From NCBI RefSeq assembly GCF_004342425.1, contig NZ_SLWQ01000003.1, positions 124,001 to 188,000 on the forward strand: a DNA stretch of 64,000 nucleotides. Direction: 5' to 3'. Under the pieces are notes generated by a model. It was not told the origin of the DNA. It saw nothing but the letters and a program-made list of their open reading frames with translations, and did no database searches. The DNA is from Dokdonella fugitiva (GTDB lineage Bacteria > Pseudomonadota > Gammaproteobacteria > Xanthomonadales > Rhodanobacteraceae). A program made the translations under genes and the position numbers. The first letter of the stretch is position 1. The number at the start of each line of letters is the position of its first letter. This document shows, in pieces, positions 25,686-36,583 of this stretch.

Positions 25686-28568
25686 TCAGTCGTCGAAGCC
25701 GTCGACGAACAAGCTCTGGATCAGATCGACGCGCGCGAAGTTGTCGATCGTGTCGGATTCGCTCAAGCCTGTGGGGCCGTACGTCGTCGCGGTCATCGCA
25801 GGGGTTTCCCCGTCGGCATCGAGCACGCGCACGGAACCCGACACGTCGACCGTGCCGCCCGGCGCGAGATCGAACGTCGCGCGCACGTTGCCGGTCCGCG
25901 TGTCGAGCGTGCAGTCGCCGCCGGACTGCACCGCGCATGTCGCGCCGGCGATGCCGCTCGCCCACGGCAGGTTCGCGACGAGGCGTGCGCCGGCGATCGG
26001 CGCGTCGCCGGCGTAGGTGACGTGCAGGTGGAATGCGAGCGGCATGTCCGCGGCGACCTGCGTGCGGTCGGCGTCGAGCGTCAGGGCGAGGTTGCCGTGG
26101 GCAGTCACACTGGTGTCGTACAGGGCGACGCCCGCGGTCGTGGGCGACGGCAGTCGCGTCGCGACCGTGTGCGCGAGCAGTCGATTCGCCGCCGGCATCG
26201 CCAACGGAGCGGGGTATGACGAGGCATCGGTGAGATCGCCATCGTACGCGTACACCGCCTGCTGCCCCAGCAGCGCACCTTGCGCATCGAGTGCGGCGAG
26301 GAAGGTCGCCGATCCCGTGAAGCGGTGGCGGCGCCGCAGGTAGACATGCAGTTGGCCGTCCGGGTCACGCAGGACCTGCGATACCGACGAGGACAGGATG
26401 GGCGACGATTCGCCGAGCATCCACTCGTCGACGGTACCGCTGCCGTCGTTGTGCTGGCGTTTGAGCCAGGGCGCATAGTCCCGCTGGAACGGTACGATCT
26501 TGTCGCCGCCGGGCAGGATCAGCGACGCGCCGTAACCGTTGCAACCGGCGTCGTAGCACGGCACCCACGAGACCGTATTCGTCCACGTCGCGTTGCCGGT
26601 CGCGACATCCAGGCGAGCCCACGAATAGCTCGAATCGGTGCCCCCGTAAGCGACCAGCGAGCCGTCGCCGAGGCGATCGAGCGTGTCGCCGGGCCGGAGC
26701 CCATCGAACACATGCGAGCCCCACACGATCGAGCCGTCGGCGCCGGCCACTCGCAGCGCGGTCGCCGGCGCATCGAGGAAGCCGCCGGCGAGGACGACGT
26801 CGCCGTCGACGAGCGTGAGCGGCGCCGGCGACAGCACGAGCCCCTCGATACCTGCATCGACCGCCTCGTCGTGTCGCCAGAGCACGGCGCCATCCGCCGC
26901 CGCGAGCTTGTACAGCGTGCGGCGCTGGCAACCGAGACTCGGCGCCACCGGGCACGAGACGAGCGTGACGATGGAGACGAACGTGTTGCCCGTGGCGTCA
27001 GCGACGGGTTCGGACGCGTACGGGCAGTACAGCGCGTCGGCATCGCGCAACCAGCTCACCCAACGTCTCGTGCCGTCGGCGCGAGCGTATGCGGCCACGC
27101 GCGTCCACGCGGCATTGCTCGCGCAGAGACCGCCGTCGCCGAGGACCTGCACGACGGCGACGACGTCACCACCGCTCGCGACCGCCGGTCGCGCGCGCGA
27201 CAGCGCGGGCGCGAACGCATTGCCGGGCGGTGCGATCGCATCGTTCGTGCGCCAGAGCTCGGTACCGCTCGCGCCGTCGATCGCGCGCAGCTGCAGGCGC
27301 GGTCCGTCGGCGTGTTGGCTGGCACCGGCGTCGAGCACGCGACCGTCGGCGTCGAGCACGCTCGTGGCATCCACGCCGTGATCGATCGCTGCGACGTCCG
27401 TCGATGCAACCGTCGCGCCGCTCGCGAGGTCGATGCGTTCGTCGATCGCGCGTGCGATGCCGGGCGCGGTTGCCGCAGGGCGAGCAATCGCCCGTGCTTC
27501 GTTGCCGCTGCGCGCGCCGACACCGAGCGGCAGCCGCGGCCCGTCGCCGTAGACGGCGCTCCAGACGATCGCACCGTTGTCCGGGTCGAGGCGTGCGCGC
27601 CTCGACGACGTCGCGACCAGCAGCGCATCGTCGAGCACGTCGATGCCGAGGATGTCCGCGAGCGGCTTGTTCCAGCGCGTAGTGCCATCCCCGGCGACGA
27701 GACGCGTGATGCCCGACGCGGTCGCGACGATGGGTTCCGCGGACGAGTCCGCACTGAGGCGAACGATCGCCGCATCGCCAACGAACGAACTCCAGGCGAC
27801 ATTGCCGTCGGCGACGTCGAGTGCGCGCACGTCGAAACCTGCGCGCACGTAGAGCGTGCCGGTGCCGACGGCAACGACGCCGCCGCGATCGCTGTCGGTC
27901 GTCGTCGCGCTCCACAGCAGGGTGCCGTCGGCGTCGTACTTGAGCGTGCGGAACGCGCCGTTACCGGACGGCGCCGAAACGTACAGGTTCGACGCCGCAT
28001 CGACGACGAGGCCACCCGCGTCACCGTAGCTCGCACGCGAAAGTACGCGTTGCCAGATGACATCGCCCGTGCTCGTATCGAGGACGCTCAGGCGCGAGCG
28101 CCCCGCGCTCGCGATGCGCCCGGTCGAAATGCGCGCGAGCCATCCCGACGGCAGCGTGCGCGACCAGCCGAGCTGGCCGTCGGCTCCGACATGCACGATG
28201 CGGTTGGCGCGATCGTCGTCCTCGGGATCGGCGTACGCGACGGTCGCGCCGCCGTCGCCGTCGGCGAGCAGCGCTGCGATCGCCACCGTGGTGTCGAACG
28301 CGAAACTCCAGCGCACGCTCCCATCGGCGCGTACGCGCACGACTTCGACGTCGAGTGCGTTCGGCGCGAGCGCCCCGTAGACGACGTCGCCGCCGTCCGC
28401 GAACGCGACCGCCGCGGCCGGCTTCAGGGGCGCCGCCGACGGCACGAACGCATCGAGCGTCGGCGGTGCGGAGACGACGAAGTCGTTACGCCAGATCTCG
28501 CCCGCGCCGGCCGGATTCGCGAGTGCAGCGCCCGCGACGATGAATCCCGCGCAGCAGATGGCCTTCAC
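25686..28568 (-). CDS. Giant secreted PQQ-type beta-propeller protein with FVDGFD tag (copy 2)
   Basis: A 960-residue paralogue of the gene at 22787. The start is GTG 28568, preceded by GGGGGA at suitable spacing; it gives signal peptide VKAICCAGFIVAGAALANPAGA. The frame stays open to 29234, but that part overlaps the TPR gene. Propeller repeats include LDTSTGDVIWQRVLS, LDPDNGAIVWSAVYG and LDVATGNATWTNTVS. The motif HNDGSGTVDEW, shared with copy 1, sits before the C-terminal DUF11-like domain (ADMPLAFHLHVTYAGDAPIAGA, FDLAPGGTVDVSGSV). It ends SLFVDGFDD. The two copies are clearly diverged, so the duplication is not recent. Confidence 0.85.
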   Translation of the reverse strand: MKAICCAGFIVAGAALANPAGAGEIWRNDFVVSAPPTLDAFVPSAAPLKPAAAVAFADGGDVVYGALAPNALDVEVVRVRADGSVRWSFAFDTTVAIAALLADGDGGATVAYADPEDDDRANRIVHVGADGQLGWSRTLPSGWLARISTGRIASAGRSRLSVLDTSTGDVIWQRVLSRASYGDAGGLVVDAASNLYVSAPSGNGAFRTLKYDADGTLLWSATTTDSDRGGVVAVGTGTLYVRAGFDVRALDVADGNVAWSSFVGDAAIVRLSADSSAEPIVATASGITRLVAGDGTTRWNKPLADILGIDVLDDALLVATSSRRARLDPDNGAIVWSAVYGDGPRLPLGVGARSGNEARAIARPAATAPGIARAIDERIDLASGATVASTDVAAIDHGVDATSVLDADGRVLDAGASQHADGPRLQLRAIDGASGTELWRTNDAIAPPGNAFAPALSRARPAVASGGDVVAVVQVLGDGGLCASNAAWTRVAAYARADGTRRWVSWLRDADALYCPYASEPVADATGNTFVSIVTLVSCPVAPSLGCQRRTLYKLAAADGAVLWRHDEAVDAGIEGLVLSPAPLTLVDGDVVLAGGFLDAPATALRVAGADGSIVWGSHVFDGLRPGDTLDRLGDGSLVAYGGTDSSYSWARLDVATGNATWTNTVSWVPCYDAGCNGYGASLILPGGDKIVPFQRDYAPWLKRQHNDGSGTVDEWMLGESSPILSSSVSQVLRDPDGQLHVYLRRRHRFTGSATFLAALDAQGALLGQQAVYAYDGDLTDASSYPAPLAMPAANRLLAHTVATRLPSPTTAGVALYDTSVTAHGNLALTLDADRTQVAADMPLAFHLHVTYAGDAPIAGARLVANLPWASGIAGATCAVQSGGDCTLDTRTGNVRATFDLAPGGTVDVSGSVRVLDADGETPAMTATTYGPTGLSESDTIDNFARVDLIQSLFVDGFDD

Positions 28569-28642
28569 GTCGGTCCCCCGGGAGCCCCTCTGCGAACCGA
28601 CGCGGCAGCGCGCTGCAGCGTCGCAGCGCGCGGCCGCCGCGA

Positions 28643-29164
28643 TCACTCTTCGGGCACGACGCCGAGATACGCGCCGGCAGCGCCGACCGTCGCCCAGAAC
28701 TCGGCGGCGATGCCGAACGAGCGCTCGAACAGCTTCTCGGCGGTGGCGCGGTCGCCGTTGAGCAGGTAGAACGCGCCGATCTCGGCGAGCCCTTTCTCGT
28801 CCTTCGGATTGTTCGCGGCGAACTTGTCGAACAGCGGTTTCGCCTTCGCCCACTCGCCCGCCTCGCGGTAGACGCGTGCGATGCGGAACTCGTCGCTGTC
28901 CTCGTGCTCGCCGCCGAGCAGGCCGTCGAAGATGGCCTGGCCTTCCGCCTTGTGTCCGCCGAGATAGAGCACGCGGCCGATCGCGATGCGCTCCCAGCTG
29001 CCGTCCTTCGCCTGCACGCGCGCGATGTCGAGCAACGCACGCGCGGCGTCTTCCTTCGACTTGCCCTGGAACGTCGATGCGGCGACCTTCTGCGCGGCGT
29101 AGCCGACGCCGACACCGGCGACGAACAGGCTGACGGCGACGGCGACGGCGATGCGGTTCTTCAT
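28643..29164 (-). CDS. Exported tetratricopeptide-repeat protein
   Basis: A 173-residue protein with an N-terminal membrane anchor or signal (MKNRIAVAVAVSLFVAGVGVGYA) followed by TPR-like helices: EDAARALLDIARVQAKDGSW, EFRIARVYREAGEWAKAKPLFDKFA, GLAEIGAFYLLNGDRATAEKLFERSF. The start ATG 29164 has AAGGAG seven to twelve bases upstream. It lies between the kinase gene (100 bases upstream) and the second giant propeller gene on the same strand. TPR proteins of this type are scaffolds; no specific partner can be named. It may belong with the kinase, whose own extracellular part is also helical-repeat-rich. Confidence 0.8.
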   Translation of the reverse strand: MKNRIAVAVAVSLFVAGVGVGYAAQKVAASTFQGKSKEDAARALLDIARVQAKDGSWERIAIGRVLYLGGHKAEGQAIFDGLLGGEHEDSDEFRIARVYREAGEWAKAKPLFDKFAANNPKDEKGLAEIGAFYLLNGDRATAEKLFERSFGIAAEFWATVGAAGAYLGVVPEE

Positions 29165-29264
29165 GCGATGGCACTCCTTCTCCATGGGAGCGCGCAGCAT
29201 ACGTATTCACCGGGGCCCGCTCCACCGCCACCATGCGACGAGGTGCGCGAAGCGCGACCGGCCC

Positions 29265-32051
<2,787 letters not shown>

Positions 32052-32244
32052 CCAGGTTCCTGCACGGGACTTCCGGTGCAAAACGCCACGGCGAGCGCCG
32101 TGTGGACACGAGTGTAGCCGCGCGATGGAGCGCGTGCGGCAACGGCGACCACCGGAAACGCGACGGCGCGCACGTCGCCGCGCAGGCGTTGTGCTAGCCT
32201 CGATCGGACCAGGCGGCGTCGCGTCGCCGCCCGTCGGAGAGGCC

Positions 32245-34227
32245 ATGCGCGCATCGTTGCTCGCGATGTTCGTCGCCGCCGTGTCGACCGCCGGCGTACC
32301 GGCGTCCGCTGCGTCCGGCGCGCTCGCGCCGGCGGGCGACGGCAGCTGGTTCGCCTGGGGCGGTCGCACGCGGATCGAGTTCAACCCGGATGCGCTGCGC
32401 CGCCTCGACCTGGCGATCGAGCGCGTCGACGGCGCGCTCGAGCGCGTGCCCGGCGTACCCGGTCGTCGTTACGACGCCAGCGAGTTCGCCGCGCTCGCCG
32501 CAAGCGACCTGCAGTTGAACCATCGCGGCGCGGTGCTGACCGGCATCGGTGGCGGCTCGCTGCGCCACGCGGGCGGCCTCGTGTTGCGCCATCGCGGCGA
32601 GGTGATCGACCTGCGCGGCTTCGCCCTGCGCGCGAGCCCGGACACGCGCCTCGGCCTCGACCTCGTCGACGCGCAGGGGCGCACCTGGTTCACCGCCGAC
32701 CATGCGCACTACGGCTTCGAGGGCGATGCGCGCGACGTCTTCGCGATGCGTCACATGAACCTGCGCCTCGCGCCGCGCCTCGCCGCGCTGCTCGGCGCGC
32801 GTGCGGGGGCGCCGATCGGCGGACTCGACCTGCACGCGTCGACGTCGGCCACGTTCGCGCCCGACGGCGGCACCTGCGACGCGCCGTGGCCGACGCCGGG
32901 GAATCCCGCGGGCATTTCGATGATCTACGGCGCGGTGACCTGGAACGGCTGGAGCGATTCGGTCTACGTCAAGCGCGACAGCGGCGACTGCACGCCGTCG
33001 AGCACGAACTGCCGCATCGTCGTCAATGCCGACTCCAGCCTGCGCAACAGCGGCACGACCGCGGTCGCGTGGTACGAGAAGTTCAACCGCGACCAGCCCG
33101 GCGCGGAAGGCGTGCCGCAACCGCCCTACGGCAACGACCAGCATCCCTACCTCATCTGGAACCTCTACCGCGTCGACGCGGCCGGGCGCATCCGGCAGAT
33201 CGGCGCGTCGGGCGTCAAGCACGCGTTCTACACGGTCAACTTCGCCTGCACCGATCCCGGTTGCGGCCCCGGCCACGTGATCTACCCCCAGTGCGAGGAC
33301 ACCTACTCCAACTACAACAACGACGGCAGCACCTACCTCGGCCCGCGTTCGGAAATCGTCCCGCACACGGCCATCTGGGGCCGCTGCGGTTCGATCTACG
33401 ACGAGGACTGCGACGGCGTCAACGACGACGGCTCGGGCGCGCAGGACCTGTTCCAGTACCGCATGGTCGTCGACGAGAGCGACCTGTCGCCGCCGAAGGC
33501 GACCGGCGCGCGCTACTACCTCGAGTACTGGTACGTCGTGCGCGACGACGACGCGATCTACGACTCCATGGCCTACCGCGAAGTCGCCTTCGGCAAGTCC
33601 GACCTCGGCACGCAGCCGCCGTCGTCGGCGTGGGACGTCACGCTCGTCGGCGACGTGCCCGCCGGCGCGGACTACCACGCCGGTTCCATGCTCGCCCACT
33701 GGGTGAGCCCTGCGGTCGCCCTCGTCAACGCGGTGAACACCGAACTCGCCACGCCGCTCGGCCGCGCACGCGTCGCGGTGCGCGTACGTCCCGCGGGCAG
33801 CGGGCACTGGCGCTACGAGTTCGCGGTGGCCAATTTCGACTACGCGCACGCGCAGGTCGACCCGGCGCATCCGTCCGAACCGAACCTCAAGCTCGACGCC
33901 AACCACGGCTTCGTGCGCTTCAGCGTGCCGCTCGCCGCGGGCGCGATCGTCAGCGACACGCGCTTCGACGACGCCGACCTCGATGCCGGCAACGACTGGG
34001 CGGTCGCGACGACGACGGCGGCGGTCACGTGGAGCGCTCCGGCCGGTGCGAACAGCCTCGACTGGGGCACGCTCTACCACTTCGAATTCGTGTCGACCGC
34101 GCCGCCCGCCGACATGGACCTCGGCCTGGTCGGCGCCGCGACGGCGAGCGAAGGCGAGCTGCCGTACGTCGTGCCGATCCGCTTCGGCGACACGATCTTC
34201 GCCGACGGCTACGACTGGATCGAGTGA
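32245..34227 (+). CDS. Secreted protein of unknown function ending IFADGYDWIE
   Basis: A 660-residue exported protein that I do not recognise. The start ATG 32245 has GGAGAGG upstream and gives signal peptide MRASLLAMFVAAVSTAGVPASAASG. The first 180 mature residues look like a beta-rich domain. The middle is unusually rich in Cys, Tyr, Asn and Asp (CTDPGCGPGHVIYPQCEDTYSN, IYDEDCDGVNDDGSGAQD), consistent with disulfides and Ca-binding loops; DCDGVNDDGSG resembles a thrombospondin type 3-like loop. The C-terminal part is beta-rich, and the protein ends DTIFADGYDWIE, a variant of the shared tag. It is divergent from the kinase gene. Confidence 0.75.
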   Translation: MRASLLAMFVAAVSTAGVPASAASGALAPAGDGSWFAWGGRTRIEFNPDALRRLDLAIERVDGALERVPGVPGRRYDASEFAALAASDLQLNHRGAVLTGIGGGSLRHAGGLVLRHRGEVIDLRGFALRASPDTRLGLDLVDAQGRTWFTADHAHYGFEGDARDVFAMRHMNLRLAPRLAALLGARAGAPIGGLDLHASTSATFAPDGGTCDAPWPTPGNPAGISMIYGAVTWNGWSDSVYVKRDSGDCTPSSTNCRIVVNADSSLRNSGTTAVAWYEKFNRDQPGAEGVPQPPYGNDQHPYLIWNLYRVDAAGRIRQIGASGVKHAFYTVNFACTDPGCGPGHVIYPQCEDTYSNYNNDGSTYLGPRSEIVPHTAIWGRCGSIYDEDCDGVNDDGSGAQDLFQYRMVVDESDLSPPKATGARYYLEYWYVVRDDDAIYDSMAYREVAFGKSDLGTQPPSSAWDVTLVGDVPAGADYHAGSMLAHWVSPAVALVNAVNTELATPLGRARVAVRVRPAGSGHWRYEFAVANFDYAHAQVDPAHPSEPNLKLDANHGFVRFSVPLAAGAIVSDTRFDDADLDAGNDWAVATTTAAVTWSAPAGANSLDWGTLYHFEFVSTAPPADMDLGLVGAATASEGELPYVVPIRFGDTIFADGYDWIE

Positions 34228-34342
34228 GTGCCCACGTGCACGGCGGCGCATGGCGCACTGCAGCGTCGCGTTCCGCGGTTGCAGCAGCGGGCGTCGTGGT
34301 GCAGAGTCGGGATCCGATCCGGATTTTTCGCGTCGCAGGGGC

Positions 34343-34876
34343 ATGGTGGCGCGCACGAGCATGGGCGACACGCCATCAACGCATGATTCGTCGCCGGCCG
34401 ACGGCGACATGACGCTCGGCCAGCGCGCCGCGGTGGACGCGGTGCTCGCCTTGCACCGTGGCCGCCCGGGCGCGCTGCTGCCGATCCTGCACGGCATCCA
34501 GGACGCGCTCGGCTGGGTGCCCCCCGCGGCGCTGCCGTCGATCGCGCGCGCGCTCGACCTCGGTCGAGCCGAAGTGCACGGCGTGGTCAGCTTCTACCAC
34601 CATTTCCGCAGCACGCCGCCGGGCCGCCACGTCGTGCGCCTGTGCCGCGCCGAGGCGTGCCAGGCACTCGGCGCGCGCGCGCTCGAGGCGCACGTGAAGC
34701 AGGTACTCGGCATCGACTGGCACGGCACGACTGCGGACGGCGCGCTCACGCTCGAGCCCGTGTACTGCCTCGGCAACTGCGGCTGCGGCCCGTCGCTGCT
34801 CGTCGACGACGATGGCTTGCACGCGCGCGTGACGCCGGCTTCGTTCGATGCCCTCGTCGCGGAGCTGCGGCGGTGA
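34343..34876 (+). CDS. fdsG: NAD-dependent formate dehydrogenase gamma subunit
   Basis: A 177-residue NuoE-like subunit carrying a [2Fe-2S] cluster through C101, C106 (LCRAEAC), C142 and C146 (YCLGNC). It passes electrons within the FdsGBAD complex that oxidises formate with NAD+. ILHGIQDALGWVP and GVVSFYHHFR are family landmarks. The start is uncertain: ATG 34343 gives the usual FdsG length and is preceded by GCAGGGG, while ATG 34361 and ATG 34409 are shorter options. It is the first gene of fdsG-fdsB-fdsA-fdhD-fdsD, and its stop overlaps the fdsB GTG start. Confidence 0.92.
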   Translation: MVARTSMGDTPSTHDSSPADGDMTLGQRAAVDAVLALHRGRPGALLPILHGIQDALGWVPPAALPSIARALDLGRAEVHGVVSFYHHFRSTPPGRHVVRLCRAEACQALGARALEAHVKQVLGIDWHGTTADGALTLEPVYCLGNCGCGPSLLVDDDGLHARVTPASFDALVAELRR

Positions 34877-36477
34877 GCCTGCCCGCAGCATCGATGCCGC
34901 TGCGCGTGTACGTGTCGCGTGACGCGAGCGCGCTCGCACTCGGCGCCGACGCGACCGCACGCGCGATCGAAGCGGTCGCGCGCGAGCGCGGCATCGCGAT
35001 CGACCTCGTGCGCACCGGTTCGCGCGGGATGTTCTGGCTCGAACCGCTGGTCGAAGTCGAGGTCGCCACGAATGGCGCGTCGACGCGCATCGGCTATGGA
35101 CCGGTCGCGGCGCGTGACGTCGCCGGGCTGTTCGACGCGGGGTTCACCCGGGCGGGCGCGCATCCCGCGCGCGTCGGCCCGGTCGAGTCGCTCGACTGGC
35201 TCGCGCGGCAGGATCGCCTCTGCTTCGCTCGCGTCGGCGTCACCGATCCACTCGGCATCGCCGACTACGTCGCGCACGGCGGCTTTCGCGGCCTGCGCAA
35301 CGCGCTGGCGATGGCGCCTGCGGACATCGTGAAGGTGGTGATCGACTCCGGCCTGCGCGGCCGCGGCGGCGCCGCGTTTCCGACCGGCCTCAAGTGGAAG
35401 ACGGTCCTCGATGCGCCGGTTACGCAGCCGGCCGCAGGCCCCCAGCCCTCGAAATACGTCGTCTGCAACGCCGACGAAGGCGATTCGGGCACGTTCTCCG
35501 ATCGCATGCTCATGGAAGGTGACCCGCTCTGCCTCGTCGAAGGCATGACGATCGCCGGCATCGCCGTCGGCGCGACGCAAGGCTACATCTACCTGCGCAG
35601 CGAGTACCCGCATGCCCGCCGCGCGCTCGATGCGGCGATCGCGAACGCCTATGCCGCCGGCTGGCTCGGCGCGGACATCCGCGGCAGCGGCCGCCGCTTC
35701 GACCTCGAAGTGCGGATCGGCGCGGGTGCGTACATCTGCGGCGAGGAAACCTCGCTGCTCGACAGCCTCGAAGGCAAGCGCGGCCAGGTACGCTTCAAGC
35801 CGCCGCTGCCGGCGATCAAGGGGCTGTTCGGCCGGCCGACCGTCGTCAACAACGTGATCTCGCTCGCCTCGGTGCCGCTGATCCTCGAACGTGGCGCGGC
35901 GTACTACCGCGACTACGGCGTGGGGCGCTCGCGCGGCACCCTGCCGATCCAGCTCGCCGGCAACCTCAAACGCACCGGCCTCGTCGAGAAGGCGTTCGGC
36001 GTGACCCTGCGCGAGCTCCTCTACGACTGGGGCGGCGGTTCGTACAGCGGTCGGCCGATCCGTGCGGTGCAGGTCGGCGGGCCGCTCGGCGCATACCTGC
36101 CCGAATCGCAGTTCGACACGCCGCTCGACTACGAAGCGTTCGCGTCGATCGGCGCGATGCTCGGCCACGGCGGCATCGTCGCGTTCGACGACAGCGTCGA
36201 CATGGCGGAACAGGCGCGCCATGCGATGGAATTCTGCGCGGTGGAATCGTGCGGCAAGTGCACGCCGTGCCGGATCGGCTCGACGCGCGGGGTCGAGGTG
36301 CTCGACCGCCTGCGCGCGGGCATCGATCGCGAGCGGCAGCTCGCCCTGCTCGAGGACCTGTGCACGACGATGCGCCATGCCTCGCTGTGCGCGCTCGGCG
36401 GGCTAACGCCCGATCCGGTCACCAGCGCGTTGAAGCATTTCCGCGAGGATTTCGGGATTTCCACCCCGCGGGAGTAA
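34873..36477 (+). CDS. fdsB: NAD-dependent formate dehydrogenase beta subunit
   Basis: A 534-residue NuoF-like flavoprotein that reduces NAD+. An N-terminal thioredoxin-like part (about 1-120) is followed by the FMN/NADH module: GLRGRGGAAFPTGLKW (160-175), VVCNADEGDSGTFSDR, and GAGAYICGEETSLLDSLEGK. The [4Fe-4S] ligands are C460, C463, C466 (SCGKCTPCRIG) and C506. The start is GTG 34873, whose GTGA overlaps the fdsG stop; ATG 34894 is an alternative. Together with FdsG it forms the diaphorase half of the complex. Confidence 0.95.
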   Translation: MSLPAASMPLRVYVSRDASALALGADATARAIEAVARERGIAIDLVRTGSRGMFWLEPLVEVEVATNGASTRIGYGPVAARDVAGLFDAGFTRAGAHPARVGPVESLDWLARQDRLCFARVGVTDPLGIADYVAHGGFRGLRNALAMAPADIVKVVIDSGLRGRGGAAFPTGLKWKTVLDAPVTQPAAGPQPSKYVVCNADEGDSGTFSDRMLMEGDPLCLVEGMTIAGIAVGATQGYIYLRSEYPHARRALDAAIANAYAAGWLGADIRGSGRRFDLEVRIGAGAYICGEETSLLDSLEGKRGQVRFKPPLPAIKGLFGRPTVVNNVISLASVPLILERGAAYYRDYGVGRSRGTLPIQLAGNLKRTGLVEKAFGVTLRELLYDWGGGSYSGRPIRAVQVGGPLGAYLPESQFDTPLDYEAFASIGAMLGHGGIVAFDDSVDMAEQARHAMEFCAVESCGKCTPCRIGSTRGVEVLDRLRAGIDRERQLALLEDLCTTMRHASLCALGGLTPDPVTSALKHFREDFGISTPRE

Positions 36478-36545
36478 GGTGGTGCGCGGCGACGGAGCGA
36501 CCGCCGCCGTTCGCCCCACCGGGCCCTAGCCATCCCTGCGGGACA

Positions 36546-36564
36546 CCTTCTCCCCGGGAGAAGG
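36546..36564. repeat. Intra-operon palindrome
   Basis: CCTTCTCCCCGGGAGAAGG has 9-base perfect arms around a central C, in the 106-base gap between fdsB and fdsA. Similar CCTTCTCCC...GGGAGAAGG palindromes are frequent between xanthomonad genes. There is no U-tract, so it is more likely a repeat or a transcript-processing hairpin than a terminator. Confidence 0.6.
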
Positions 36565-36583
36565 GCAATGCGGAGCACAGACC

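Noticed and set aside
26280..28769. 829-residue open frame on the plus strand
   Set aside because: It is antisense to the second giant propeller gene, with no signal peptide, domain or ribosome-binding site.
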